Positions 14,703-29,700 of a stretch of DNA of 64,000 bases are shown here, piece by piece (position 1 is the stretch's first letter; each line of letters begins with the position of its first letter). Origin of the DNA: Vanilla planifolia (Eukaryota > Streptophyta > Magnoliopsida > Asparagales > Orchidaceae); NCBI GenBank assembly GCA_023846275.1, contig CM043875.1, positions 40,516,633 through 40,580,632 on the forward strand. Reading direction: 5' to 3'. A program made the position numbers and the translations under genes. Under the pieces are notes generated by a model. That model ran no database searches. It saw only the letters and a program-made list of their open reading frames with translations, and was not told the DNA's origin.

Positions 14703-17700
14703 TCAACTCCCAGAGGAGCACATCTCCACACCATCCCTCAAAGAAAAATTCCTCAAAGAATACAAACTTTGTTCTACCCTTTGCTCGATCCAATGAAGTC
14801 GTTTTTCGAACTTAAGAACACCAATGTGCAGAATGCGAGGCTCAACTTGTGCAAGCCTTGCACATGCTCGAAGTAATATGTAATAATCAACGTGTGCAAC
14901 AAAAAGAAGCTTCCCTTCTTCTTTCCACCTTTCATAGTGTAGATAACCATTGCTTCTTTTCACAGCTCTTGGTGGGAGATAATGGAAGCCATTATCCTGC
15001 ATGTCAAGTTTCATATTCTCTATAGCAGCGCGACGACCAGCTGCAGAGCAACTTGGCTCATCGTATGCTTCGACACAGGTGAAGTTTTGCTTTTCTCCCT
15101 TCGGCTTTTTGGAATCCATGGCCTGGTTTATGGAGTCTTCATCGCTAGGCCTTTTCACTTTGAGCCCAAAAAATTCGTTCTGTGAATCACAGTGCTGCTT
15201 ATCATCCTGATCCTGAAAAATTCAGAAGATGAAGATTAAAATAGGGAAAACAGATGGATTGTTGTTCACAGAACAAAAAATGTAGGCAAATCTACTATGG
15301 TCCTTGGTTAAAATTCTTTGAAAAAGATTGAAAATAGCACACAAACAAGAATAAATGTAGGAAAATCTACTATGGTCCTTTGTTAAAATTCTTTAAAAAG
15401 ATTGAAAATAGCACACAAACAAGAATAGGGTTTAACAGAGACAAAAGAAGATTTGTCTTTTGATGACACGCATCACAAAATTAAAGGATAAACCAACCAA
15501 TCAGAGTTATGAGGCAATTCGATTGGGAATAATACAAGAATAAAGATATAGATATAACATAATATGGATATGTCAACATGCCAAATGCCAAGGTTAGAAT
15601 ATAACTATTAAATATGATAAAAATAGTTAAACATAAATATAGACAAAATAAAATAACGGCATCCTATATGAAAAAACATCTTGTTTTTCTGTGAGCAAGA
15701 CATAGGAGATCATATTTTAGTTAAGATTTTATAAAAATTATTTCTAAATATAATAATGTAGATCTATAATATCAAATCATAACCATTACACTTATAATGG
15801 AAGATATAAGTTTAAAAACTTTTAAAACTATTACAGTATTATAATATAAAATATAGTGATTTTGTTAATCATCTTCATTTCAAGAACTATGTTAAACAAT
15901 AAAAAATTTCATCATATTTGGTCTTATATTAAATGAGAATCTCAGAAATAATGCTAAAGAAACTTGATTTTTTATTTTTCTAGTTCACTTTATGATTATA
16001 AATAATTATCTTTAGCTTTCGAATAACAAATATCATTCATAATATAAAAACATAATCTAGTAATGTGTGATGAGTATCAAGTAGATATCAAGAAATACTT
16101 AATCATTTGAATGTTTTTTTCAAATTTGATGTGCCACGTGACGTATCACATATTATATATATATATAATATATATATTAGACAAATATTGAAAAATATTG
16201 ATATCTATTAAGTAGTCATTATAGACACTCAAGCCTTAAAGAAATATTGGTATTTTATAGTTTGAATCTAATTGTGATAAACTAAGTAATATAAAATTGA
16301 TTAGAATATGAAACATAGTTAAAAAAATGTACAACACATGATTATTAAAAACAAGCAATTCTAATGAAAACAAAAAAACAATTGTGAAAATGCAACTTAT
16401 TGAACATGGCAAAAATATTATATAAGAAAAGTAAACTTGCATAAAACTTCCTCATTCTTTGTGAGAAAAATATCATCAAAATTGCAATGATTGTAAAGTA
16501 ATCCTAAGAACATGTTTTTAATATTGAATGTAAATCTATCTAAATATTGTAGGAGAATAAAATCAAAACTTCTTTTTTGGGCATGGAATCCTGGTTTAGT
16601 TTGTATAAAACAATTATTATAATTAAATATTGAAATATAAAACTTCAATATATAAAGTCTATATTTAAAAATAATAAAAACATTTATGGGGGTGTCACTA
16701 AGCCCAAGGAGAATGAACCAGATGAATGCCTCTTCTACATTATGCGACTGAAGCATCCCAATCAAAATTTAGAGTAAGTTTTATAAGCATTCATTAACAC
16801 CAGATATGTTATATGCCATTGTAATTGACATATATATTACAATAATATAAATATAATGATTATTAAAAAAATAAGAATGCTAATATAGAAGAGTGAATAC
16901 ACTGAAAAGGATAGCATTAAGATAAGTGCATATAAGAGAAAGTGCTAACACCAATTAAAAATAAATTTAAGAAGTCATTTTCAATACTTAGGATAACACT
17001 TAATGCTCTAATAAAAAGAGGCAAATTATAAAAAGAGACTATTGTAAATAGAAGAAAAGGAATCTAAAAAGAAATAACAAAAGACTACTACAAAAAATTG
17101 CATGCTTGGATCATTAAAGAAGAATTGTTACTAAATATAATGTAATGGTGACAGAGAAATCATCCAATGTTATTAGATTAAATGTCATTGAATAAAAACA
17201 AATATTAGCATAACATTATTTCTAAAGATGAAACAAGGCTTAACAAAATTTTTCCAATTAAATAATCATCTAATTACAGTACTATAATACGTTATAAATC
17301 AATATTATTATTATGGTTAATGAATTAATTGATAATGAACTTGGAACAATTATATCAGTTAAAGTGAAAATTAAACATTAACAATATACATATTTGCATC
17401 TTTTACTAAATTAAGTTGAGGAAATAACTAGAGTATTATGTGAGCAAGATTCAACCTCGGAATCTAGGTAATTATGCTCAGAGATTTTACCAAATAAGCT
17501 AGTGGAAATATTAGAGTTACTAAGTTAATACCTATTAGAATGAAGTACTTTTTAACCACAATCAATGAATTGATTGATTTAAATCTTTCTTATCTCCATC
17601 AAATTAATCTTCTATAGACAACTAAATAACAATGATAAGTCAACAATGTGCATCGTTGTTTACATAGTAAATGCAACAATAGATTTAATCCACATGGCTT

Positions 17701-20700
17701 ATAAAACTGACCAATCATTAAAAGGTAGAACTAATTCCTAACAAAGCAACACCTGAAGTTGTTGTCGTACCAACTCAAAAACCTTACTAACACTCTAGTG
17801 ATGATATTTGAGAGGGAACAGCATGACCAAAGACATTTCTGTTAAGGTAGCACATGATGTTGGATGAAAAACTTAGAGGATGATAACAGGAACAACTACT
17901 TATATGTGAGCGATTGGCAAAAATATTAGATGAAAGAGGTGAAATATGAAATATAGAAAAATTAGAAATATAAACAATTGAATCCCAATTAATAACTTAT
18001 TTCTATTTTCCATAGGTCGATTGAATTAACGATTTGACTAGTAGAGCATGAAATCATAGCTAACAAGGCCTGATTTGAGGATAAAGGAAATTCAATTTTT
18101 GGAACGTACAGATCTAGTCTCAATCACTTGTAACAAATTGAAAAGCTAAAATCTGATTGCAAATTCTAACATTGATCACATAGCTACATCAAATGCCTTA
18201 AATACTTCAGATGTAATTTGCTTTTCAATTGTGTTAAACAATAACAAAGGGGAGTATGAAAAAACTTGAGATCAGTCAAATATATTTCCTTCTATGCTGT
18301 ATCAAAATTGAAATTCTGTTTCACCCCCAAGTATCAGTCGTAGCATGTTGCGTTAATCCCTTGAAGTCAGCCCTCAATGAATAATGCACCACTTACTCAA
18401 AAACCAATGTACCAAAAGAAAGAAAAGAAGGGCAAAGTCAATATGTTATGCAAAACTACATCACATGATCATTTACAAGCATTGACGTCTCCTGTTGTTT
18501 TGTCAAAAGAAAAAGACATGAGATCTTCATTTGCATATGTTGCTTTGCTTTAAGCGCAACAGTGTTTAAACAAATAGGGAAAGCTTGGCTTTTATGAAAG
18601 CATGTTGCTGCTAACTACATTACCTCTTGCTTGTCATATAAATCCCAGAGTCTTTCAATTAACTTCTCTTCTGAATATGATGGGGTCAATCCAGCAAAAA
18701 TCACATCTCTACCATATTTCAGATAAGAGCGCAAATCCTTTGAGTATTCTGAATGAAATATTTAATTAGTAAAATGAGAATATTGGCTCAAACTAATCTA
18801 AACTTGAACTCAGTTGAAAACTTTCAAAACTTTGACATCAACCAAACAAACCACAACAACAAATCCAAATTACATAGCTGGCACTTGCATCCAGAAGTTA
18901 CCCAATTATAATTAGTAAAATGAGAATATTGGCTCAAACTAATCTAAACTTGAACTCAGTTGAAAACTTTCAAAACTTTGACATCAACCAAACACACCAC
19001 AACAACAAATCCAAATTACATAGCTGGCACTTGCATCCAGAAGTTACCCAATTATAATAAGTAAAATGAGAATATTGGCTCAAACTAATCTAAACTTGAA
19101 CTCAGTTGAAAGCTTTTAAAACTTTGAACATCAACCAAACACACCACAACAACAAATCCAAATTACATAGCTGGCACTTGCATCCAGAAGTTACCCAATT
19201 ATAGCACATCATATCAAGGCTCTATTTATTCTTTTAATGTATTGTTGGCTGAAATTCAGTTTAATTTCATGTATTTATACTTTCAAAACAAACTAAGGTA
19301 AATATGCTTGCCAAGCTCTATTTATTAGTCAATACCACAATGATTTACCGAGTAAACAGGTAAAGGTTGTTTGTTTAAAAAGTTCATATAAATTATAGAA
19401 AAACAAATACTTGTTAACTTGAGTTTTGTTGAAAAAAGTTAAATTATGGTTTTAAGAAAAATTTGTTAGTGAATTATTCTACTTTCTGATAGATTACATA
19501 GAAATAGAATTCAGAAAAATGATAAACTACTCAGTTTACACGCAATCTTAAAATATAAGTAATGTATGACTTCGAGGAAATTTTATAGACGCATGAGGGT
19601 TTTTAGAAGTGAATGTGGCTAGCATCCCATGGTTACAGAAAAATCTTTTGCTCTTAGAACAGTTGAATTGTGTATGAAACTACCTTTCTTAACATTGAAA
19701 AATTATAAGGTCTGACTTGTGTAAATTGAACTATTCCCATAAACTTTTGCTAACCAATGATCACAAACTAAATAAAATTATTCCAATAATTTACTTCAAG
19801 ATATTTTGAACTTTATATTTTGCTTAGCTTTTCTATTGAAATAATTCAAAGAATGTACATTATTGAAATGACTGGATATTGTTTTAAACTAATAATTTTT
19901 AAATTAAGTAGTTCTATGTGCAAAAAATTCTAATTTAAATAATTTGAAGTTACTTACTGTTAAAAATAAATATATACATTAAAATTGTTCAGCATTATGG
20001 CTACCAAAAAAAATAGATATTGCAAACCACATTAAATAAAAAAGAAAAATGTTCTTAAAGATTGAAAAAAAAAAACTATTCTATCTGAATAGTTAAACAT
20101 GGAAAATGAACAATGTCAAACTAGGATAGAATTCAAATGAATGGCCACTAAATGAAATAAATTATTTCATTAGTTTTGTAAAAATAGAGCATAATCATTT
20201 GAAACAAAAGTAATTGCGATTGAACATAAGCTAAAAAAAATTAACTTTTTGTCTCTATTCTACATTATTAGGGAGTAATATGAGTTAAAATGTCACTAAT
20301 TTGAGCATTTGACATATAAAACTAAGAGAATTCGTTTATTAGTAAAAAAAAAAAGTTGCGACTTCAAAAGGCCATTTAAAATGCAAAAAGTTTTCTCCCT
20401 CCTTTTTTTTTTTTTTTTTTTGAATTTGTCAAAAGCCATGGTATTTATCAACATATCAAATGATAAAATTATGATCTTCATTGAAGATCAGCAAAAATCA
20501 AATGGGGGGGACAATTCCCCATTCCACAAGAAAGCCAAGAAACAGCTGTTTCAGACCACAAAACCAGTAACATGGTTCGCCAATTTATAGATATGTTAGA
20601 TTACAAAAACCATGTAAAGAAGATAAAACTTCATGAGAAAACAAAAAGTTAAAAGTCGTAAGGGATGAATCAGAGTGAAGGGCACAGAAGACACGATCCT

Positions 20701-23700
20701 GAGTGCCAACCAAAGTTAATTGCCAAAAAATAGGATATCAATTAACAGAAAACATAAACTATTACATACTCAAATTTCAAATTATATACTAAAAACATGT
20801 ATTAGAAATTTTTTCTTTGGAACTAAATAACTATATAAATAAATGTATGTATAATTTGCCAATATTGTATATATATAATTATAGTGCAGAATATAAACAT
20901 GTATTTTTCAAATTCAACAAATTCAAATAAAATAGCAAACATTAGATTCCTTTTTTATTTTTGCTTTTTACAATAAAATGGATGATCTTAATTTGTACTA
21001 ACTTCATGACATAAATTCACTTTTAACTCAAAATTAAGTCCTTCGAACATTTATATAAAATAGATAAATTAATATCATAGTTGAAAATTTTGAGATCTCA
21101 CTGACATTGGCAAATGTAAACTTTAGAATGACCTAGCAACATAGACATTCTGGGTATAAGAAAGATGCTCTTAACCTATAAATAAGATGGCAAATTAGTA
21201 TGATTGACTTCATTAAAAGTTTTAAAACTTTTAACCACTCCATCCCAAAGTAGCACCCACAGAAAGGCATGCATGTTAAACTTTTAGGTAACCAACTTGA
21301 ACAAACAAAAAGCTTTATTAGTATCCATGCATCAAATTAAGATCAATTTATCGCAAGAACCAGTTATCCAATGACCTTGTAAAATCTCGAAGATGAGCTT
21401 GAAAATTCATGACTATTTCTACAAAAAAGATTATAAACTGCATTTAAAGTATTTTTCTAAGCATTTTTACATCATTGCGATATGTAGCACTACCAGGACT
21501 ACCAAAAAAACAAAACTAAACTGCTAATTTAATTGTGCTTTGGATGAAGAACATAAATTCCATCTCAAGAAATGCAAAATAAAAGTCACTAAACTTCTCA
21601 CTATCCATTATTCAAAGATCTTGGAATAACAAGATCATAATGAATTTACCCATATTGGCAATAATTTCAAATTTGTGTTTTGTTAAATAGAAGAGGTAAA
21701 ATACATTGCACATGAGTTGTAATAATCCTACCAACACATATTTGATTTGTCTATAAACCACATCATACTGCGAGATGTATAACTCTGGTACCATAATATC
21801 AAGATCCAGTCTTACTATTTTAAATTATTATCTCTATTTGGCAATTTCATGCTAGCCAAAATGGGTTTTGATTAAAAAATATCTTTACATCTTAAAACCA
21901 TGAATTTACATCTATAGCTTAGAGCATTTTCCTTTTTTTGATGTGAATCATCATTATGCCCCTCATTTTAAGATGCCTATTAGGAACTACTCCCTATCCG
22001 ATGATTCTACATCTATGAAATCACCAACCAAAAGAGCATAACGATGAGAATAGCAAAAAGTGAAAAATATATAAACATATACACAAAGGGCCATTCGAAA
22101 AGCTGAGAACAATGAAAAATAACAACTAATAATTGGCTAATGTAACCCTTATAATGACAACATGAATATGAATCCAACAAAAATAAGTGAATTTGCTTCA
22201 CAAGTGCATTGTTCATGAACAAAAAGAGAAGGAAAAGTATGTACGTGTCATATAACTTAGTCCTTAGATTTGCCATACATATTATGCTTATAATATTACA
22301 TGTTTCTAAAAGAACTACAAAAAAAAAACATAATTAAAAAAAGAGAAACAATAAAATGTCATCAACACCATTAAGCTGTGTCAAATGTCATCAACACGAT
22401 TAAGCTGTGTCAAATTAACATGATGCAGACTCAGATGAGCTAATCAGTGAACTCATAGGAATTGACATTAAAGCAAGTCTAATTCAATTTTTCTCACAAA
22501 AGGTGCATGTTAGAATGAAGAATACATAGAATAACGGAAGCAGCAGGTAAAAAAAGAACTTACCAGGTGTGACAGTCATCCTTTGATAAGCATCATCTAG
22601 AACCTCGAGCAAGTCCTTTGTACAGAATGCAGGAACACAGCCGCTTGAGCAATCATTCATGACAGGAGGCTCAGCGTTATTGGGCTCTGCAGTACAGAAA
22701 TGACTGCTTCCAAGAGTATGATTGAACTTCAAATTCAATGAATCCAAATCTCCTTGATTTTTGTGGTTTGATGAAGTAGAACTACTACAATCAAATAAAC
22801 TCTCCCATATTCCTTGCCCATTTATATTATACAAAATTCTTATTGTCACAATTATTATTGCCATAACATAAACCCGAGTAGGAAGCGCATAATTACAACT
22901 AGATAACCATAACTCAGATGGAAGGGACCATTCATAAAGATGACATGCCTGCGGAAGTATCTTTGCTATAGGCAAAGAAAGTTCTTTGAGATAACGCAAT
23001 GCAATAGCATAAAAGTTCACCGAAGGCATTCGGAGGCTGATACACTGTGCAATAGAGGCAGCAGTCACTTCTAACAACCCTGCATTAATAATTCGAATGG
23101 GCCTAAACATAAGTCTAGTACTCAGTGGGATAAATTTAGGTGCCCCAAGGTATTTTTCTAACTCAACAAATGCAGCAAGGTAAGGGAGTTTTGCCTCTGA
23201 TGCCCATTCAACAACATCTGTAGGCAGTATTGACTCCCTTGCAAGATGACAAGCTAGAAAAGCAATGGCTAATGTAGAATACACTGGTACAGACTTTCTC
23301 AAATATCTGAAAGAAATGGATATGGCTTTTGGACCATAGATACACGGATGTCCTGTCCTGGATTTAGATCTACTCTTTTTGGGTGCTCCCTGCACTCCTG
23401 CAATTCAGACTAAAGGTAATTAAAGGAAATTGTATGCAGATATTGTGTCTACATATGCTATACGAGACACACAAAAACAACTAGACAATAAAAAACTTCA
23501 GCAAATTTTAAAAAAACAACAAAAGAATAAAAACACTACTACTAAACAATGAATCTTTTTGATCAAGCCAACTTAATGCAGCATTCTTGCCTATTATTAC
23601 ATATGTAATTTGATTACACACATTCTTCTATTCGCTAAGGTCAAAAGATACATTCATTTCACTCATTCCAAATATTTCAAAAAAATATCTACATGATGAA

Positions 23701-26700
23701 GCTTAGCTACAACCATGCCAGAACATGTCTAAACATCATGTGATGCACAAATCAAGTTCCAATCATGCATGTCTGTTGCATTACGTTGATAATAAGTTAA
23801 CTCATCAATTCTAAGAAATGTAAGACGTATGACATCATGGCAAACAGAATAGCACATGATCTTAAATGCATTGAAGGTACATCATAACTTACATCCTAGG
23901 TGGAACATTGTACATCTCACCCAAGGTAAGGTGTCATGTTCAGTTAAAACAAACTTGTTGCACCATGTTCAATACAAAAAATGGTTCATGGAAAGTTCGA
24001 TTAACCTTTGATAAGTTTGATTGCTTCAGGGATATAGACAAGGGGTAAGAAATCCTTTAATCATTTCATTACCAACTATCTCAAAGGTTTGGAAACACCA
24101 TTTACAGGAGCATTATGGATGCAATATATGATCTATGATGAATTAAAATTTTATCTACCATCTTGTAATTCTTCCTCTTCATTGTGTTAGATGATAAAAG
24201 TTTGGGTAAGCGAGGAAAGTGGTTGAAGGTGCATGAGGCCTTTTACTATTATCACATGCCAAGGCCACATCATCATCCTACCCCTCCATCCCTTGCACAT
24301 CAATCAACATCCCTTGTGACCAGCTCTTCAAATAAAACTCTTAGTTTTTTCAAGTCAAATTTTAATAATTTGGAGAATGCTGAGCTCCACAAAATTTTCT
24401 GATGACCATCCCCCTCAATCGTCACCTTGTTTGTCTGTCACTCTATTAGAATTCAATATCACTATTTTGTAAGAGAATGATGGCATACACAACTTACATC
24501 CTCTTCATTGAAAGAATATAATACATATCTTGCTTACGAAACTTAATTTCATTAATCTCATCAATTATTTTGTTTTTACTCATTGGAATATCCATAACGA
24601 TCCCCAAATTTCTTTTTCATATGATTAAAAGATAACATGCACAAATAGTTGTATGAACACATCATTAGTTTTGAAGGAACTAAAAAAAGAATTAGGATAA
24701 AAAACTTACCCTCAACCAAAAGTGAACTAACCAAACTAAACCCTTCAAATCAAAATTAATCCTTCAATTGAAATTGAAGATTCATAGCTTGAAGCTGATG
24801 TTATGACTATATGCATCCATATTTCTACTATTAAGCTTAAAAGGTCACCCATAATTGACTCACCCTAGACTAAATGCTGAATCTAATCAAGCTGTTCATT
24901 TAAACATTAGCAGATATTGACTACTGACATCTTCACATGCATTTCTTACATGAGGGACTGGTAGATAAAATCAACTTTGTTCTTGCATTCATTTCTTGCA
25001 CCCTTTGCTAGACAATAATTTCATCACCAAGTTCTACAATCTAAAACTAGTAGTTTTACGTCAAAATTGATAAGGTTTGACAAGTCTATTGTTTCCAACA
25101 CAATTATACACAGAATTTCTTGCTCGGAGCAGCAATATAGTGGACAATTATTGTCATGTTTATCTAACACAATTATTTCCACAAATGAAGAAGGATGAGG
25201 TCTTTATAGTGTTTTTGAAGAGAGTTTCACTTAAACTTCTCTTTACTCAAAAGCTTCAAAACTTGTGGTTAAGTTTTCTATAATTAAGTATAAAGAAGAG
25301 AATGAAAGAACTTCAAATGTCATTGAGGTCTTCTAAAAAATGTGTGAACTTATATTTTTTGGTACATAATGGCATTGAAATGTAAATTACATTCTATTAT
25401 TTTGAGTTATTGTCATTAGACCTTTCATGCTTTTTCAATTATATAGTCTCACACGTTTCAACAATAGCTAGTAACAATGAGATAAGTCTATATACTTTTC
25501 TAAGTACAGCAATTAGATCCCCAACCCTTTTTTTATTCCTAAAATGTTCATAAAAATGGTCATTTAACTTTTTATGTCTTTTACAATTGTATAAGTGTAT
25601 TGATATAGAGAAGGGTAGTCTAAGAAGGTGAAAAACCTAATTATTTAGAAAACTATAAAGACACCATTTAGTTATGTTTGAAAATAAAAGAACCTTCCTA
25701 TAAAATTAGGCAAATATGAATGACCTACCTGCCATTAAGCCTATTACTTTAGGTCCAATAATCCAAGAAGAATGAGGCCAATCTTAAAATTAAAGAACAA
25801 ATATTATGCCTAAATAATAGACATTTGACTTAGAAATATCGCATCATGTTACCCTAAATGACAAGGTGCTTCATATACTACAACTTTTAAAGAATAAAGA
25901 TAGGTTGGGCCAAAAGAAAGACATGCTGTGTCTAATTGAAACAAGCTAACAATAATTTTCTTAGTCTTAAAATACCTTGGGAATGACCATAGGTCTTTTA
26001 GTTTTATTATGACCATTTAAAAGTTGTTAGATTTATTTATAGGGCTACTGTAATATTTGACAATGAATAAATGCCTTGGTGCACATTTTTTTTGTTTTTT
26101 TTTCTAGAAATTGTATTTTTTTCTTTATTCTTCTAGAAGTTGGTGTATTAAAACACGTTGACAATATAAAAGGCTTTACCATTATCTAAAAGCATCACTA
26201 CATTGACAATATATATCCTCAATATAACATTCTAATATTCCAGGTGAAGTACTATCCAGATTCAATCAGGTTTTGTCCTTATCTAGAAGATTTCTTTTTG
26301 TCCCTCATCCAAAATTACTCTAACTCCAATATATTTAACCATAAAATTCTTATGGGATCTAGACCACTGTCTCCAAAAGACGTTTTACCATTTCAAGGTC
26401 TATGACTTTATTTATAAAGCTTAAGTTCTGTTATCCGATATCCAACGTGATACATATTCAATATTGTACTCCTAGAAGCGTTGCACATGACTTACATTTT
26501 CACAGACATTTTGTCACACTTTCGCTTGTACGTGTTTGTTCCCCACTCTTGTCACGTAATACAAGCCTATCAGCTTTCATTTGGTTTGTCCTTAAATAGC
26601 ATTGGATTAGAGCAAATACCACTCTAATAGTATATTATAACAATTCAACATTCCTAATGAGGTATTGTCTTGAAATTATGTCTTGTCCTTATTCAAGAGG

Positions 26701-29700
26701 TTATTTTTTGTTTGATCATTTATCCCAAAACTATTCCAACTCCAACATGCATAATTATTGAGTTCTCATGAGATCCAAAGCTAAAGTTACTCTCAAAAGA
26801 CATCTCATCATTTCAAGAATTGAATTATAAAGCTTTAGATCTGCAATCTTGTAGCTGATAAAAGACTTATATTCATCACTATACCCCAAAAAAGTCTAAC
26901 ATGTGAGCCACACTTTCACTGGTGTATTTTGTTGCACTTTTACCCATGGGTATTTACTCTCGCCTTCGTCAAGTGTTAAATAACTCCAACCCCCCTCCCC
27001 TACCCAAGATAACTGTTGCAATGAATTGCATTATTTCTCATTGACAACTCTTAAGCAAAAATTGAAATACTGCCATTCCAATCAACATACTTATGAAGCA
27101 TTAACTTGAATTAAGTCCAAGGCATGAAAACAATATTACCTGATCAAATAACTAAATAAACATGACCAATCAAAATCTTCTTAATAAGATTCAATATTCT
27201 AAAAAGCCAATATTCCAATTAAACATCACAAAAAATAGATATTTCTATACATGTACATATGGAAGATACACTTCTATCATTGGTCCAATATAATGATAAA
27301 CAATAAGAGTATTCAGTAAATATTAAAATAAGTAATGCAAATATAGAAACTAATATTTATGGAAAAAAAATATAGTTATTTGCATAAACTTGCAAAATGA
27401 AACAAGCAAAGTTGGCACAATTATGCATTTTTTCTTTGTATGTAGACATACAAATGGACAAGGATTATTTGTTTCCAATATAGTAGCACTAGTAATCATC
27501 CTTATATATGTGATATTATAACATAGAAACAGAAGAGAGAGAGGACGATAAAGGGAAATGAATTCAAAACAAATAAAATATTTAGGTTTTATTTAACATA
27601 GTTTTGCTGACACAAAAACCAGTATTTTCAACAACACGTCACTTATATATACATGGTAATTCAGTTGTTTTGGAGAAGATTTTTGTTTTATTAAACCAAA
27701 AACTGTAAAGTTATTTTGAGAAGATTTTGAGAAAGCTTGTTTCAAGAAATTTGCTATGAATATAGCTGCAACGAAACACAGCCTTAAATGCTGTTTGTCA
27801 TAACAACTTTTGAAATGCAATTTTCAATGGAAATTTTAAATCTAATTTTTTGTCTATCCTTGATGTGTTTGACTAACCCTTTGCAAAATGAGAACAAAAA
27901 AAAATCCTGAACCAATCTAATTCAATTAAATTAGACCGGATTTAACTAGTCCCCAATAATCCCTACCTTTCCCCCTACACACTAGCTATCCCAATCCCCC
28001 TAAATCCTTCCTTCACTTAGTCCAACTCCCTCTCTCCAACTATCTTAATCTCTCTTCTCTCTCTCTTGCCATCACGACTTTCTAGTTTCTCCACCACTAG
28101 CACATTGTCAATGCTGCTAAGCTTCACGAAGTCGATGCTTTTCTCTTTCTCCTCTTTCTTCATTTCTTTGAAATTCTAAGGGTTGTCTTCTCTCTCTCAT
28201 CAAATTTTCTCTTCACTATTTGATGAGACAACAAAAACTTGTCAAGGTTGTGATCGACACAACCTCCCTTCTCTCCAAAAAAGAAGCCTTTGATTAATGT
28301 CATAAATTTCATCTTTGTTGGCAAGATCATCATCACCCCTTGCATAACTGTCAAAAAGGAGATTATCATTGTTGAGATTTCACCATGAACAAATTATTTT
28401 ACCAATTTTCTAAATTTAATTTCACATTATTTTGAGCAATTCTAAATTATTAGATATTATTTAATTAATTATAATATAATACTTAGAAATACGTGTGAAT
28501 TAGACTAAATTTAATTAAGTGACAATTTACAACTGAGGCTTCATAAAAAAAATTCAATTTATGTTAAAAAAATGATCTATGTATGTTTAACATTATGACC
28601 CTAATTATTAATAAGTGATTGATTTGGCACTTTAAATACTATTATGACCCTAATTATTATGTAAGGTTGCTCAAGTTCATCATGGATTATGAGTTGGTGA
28701 ATCTCAAAAGAAATTCCTATTTAAGCCAAACAACTTGAGATATATGACTCTCACCTGTTAAAAGGTAAGCATACTTTTCATTGTCAAAGATTGATTTTGA
28801 TTTATTGATTTAGGTGAATCAAATTTTATATTCTATCCATGTTAAAGATTATTTCATTGTTGTAATTCCTTTTTTTTAGTTATTTATAGAAAATATGTTA
28901 CAGAAAAATGAGATAGATGTATCTATAATCACTTTTGCCATTATTGCATGATCCCAAAAGAACAATAAATTGCATATTATAACATGTAGTTATTTGTATG
29001 TTCATAGTAGTCTAGTCAACATATTTATAAGATTAAAGATAATCACTCATTATTGACAATGATGATTTGCATAAGACCCATATTATATATTACTATTATA
29101 TTATTATTACTAGTTATACAATTAATCCTATATGAACATGATTATATACTATATGTAATAGTCAATAGTACTATTTTGTTATATGATTGATTAGCTAGGT
29201 TAAAAAGCCCTCAAAATGATGACTCTTTTTTAGATTGGCAAGCATCTTTCTTCTATTTCACTTTGGTTGTATTCCCTTTTTTCATAGTGATTGTGATACA
29301 TTGATAAAACAATTATATTATATATAAACTATGATGAGTAGATGATGAAGTATATGATATGTACATGCATTGTGTGAATGCACTAGAGTGTTGACTTATA
29401 CTTATTTTGTTTTCAATATCATGAGCATAATTGTAATTCATTTGAGTAGGTTGGCAAATTAATATTTGGTGATTGATGATTTCAAAGCTCATAACTCATG
29501 TGAACAATTTTGTTGGTAGAATTAAACATAATTCTATTGTTGAAATTAAGTCGGTTGAATTATAACAAGCATTTGAGCACTTGACATATTTTCATTCATA
29601 GACATCATGAATTATAGACATTACATTATATATTTTTTCTACATCAATTAATTCTAATATTATAAGGCATGAGCCTATGATGATGTAAAAAAATGTATTA

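Larger units (their letters stand above)
18749..22563. other. Intron 2 of the TAF1B-like gene
   Basis: This is 3.8 kb of AT-rich intron. It contains the triplicated 146-base repeat next to the exon 3 acceptor, a 19-base T run at 20403-20421, and a 29-base duplication near 22354. Small open frames here are low-complexity and not called. Confidence 0.6.
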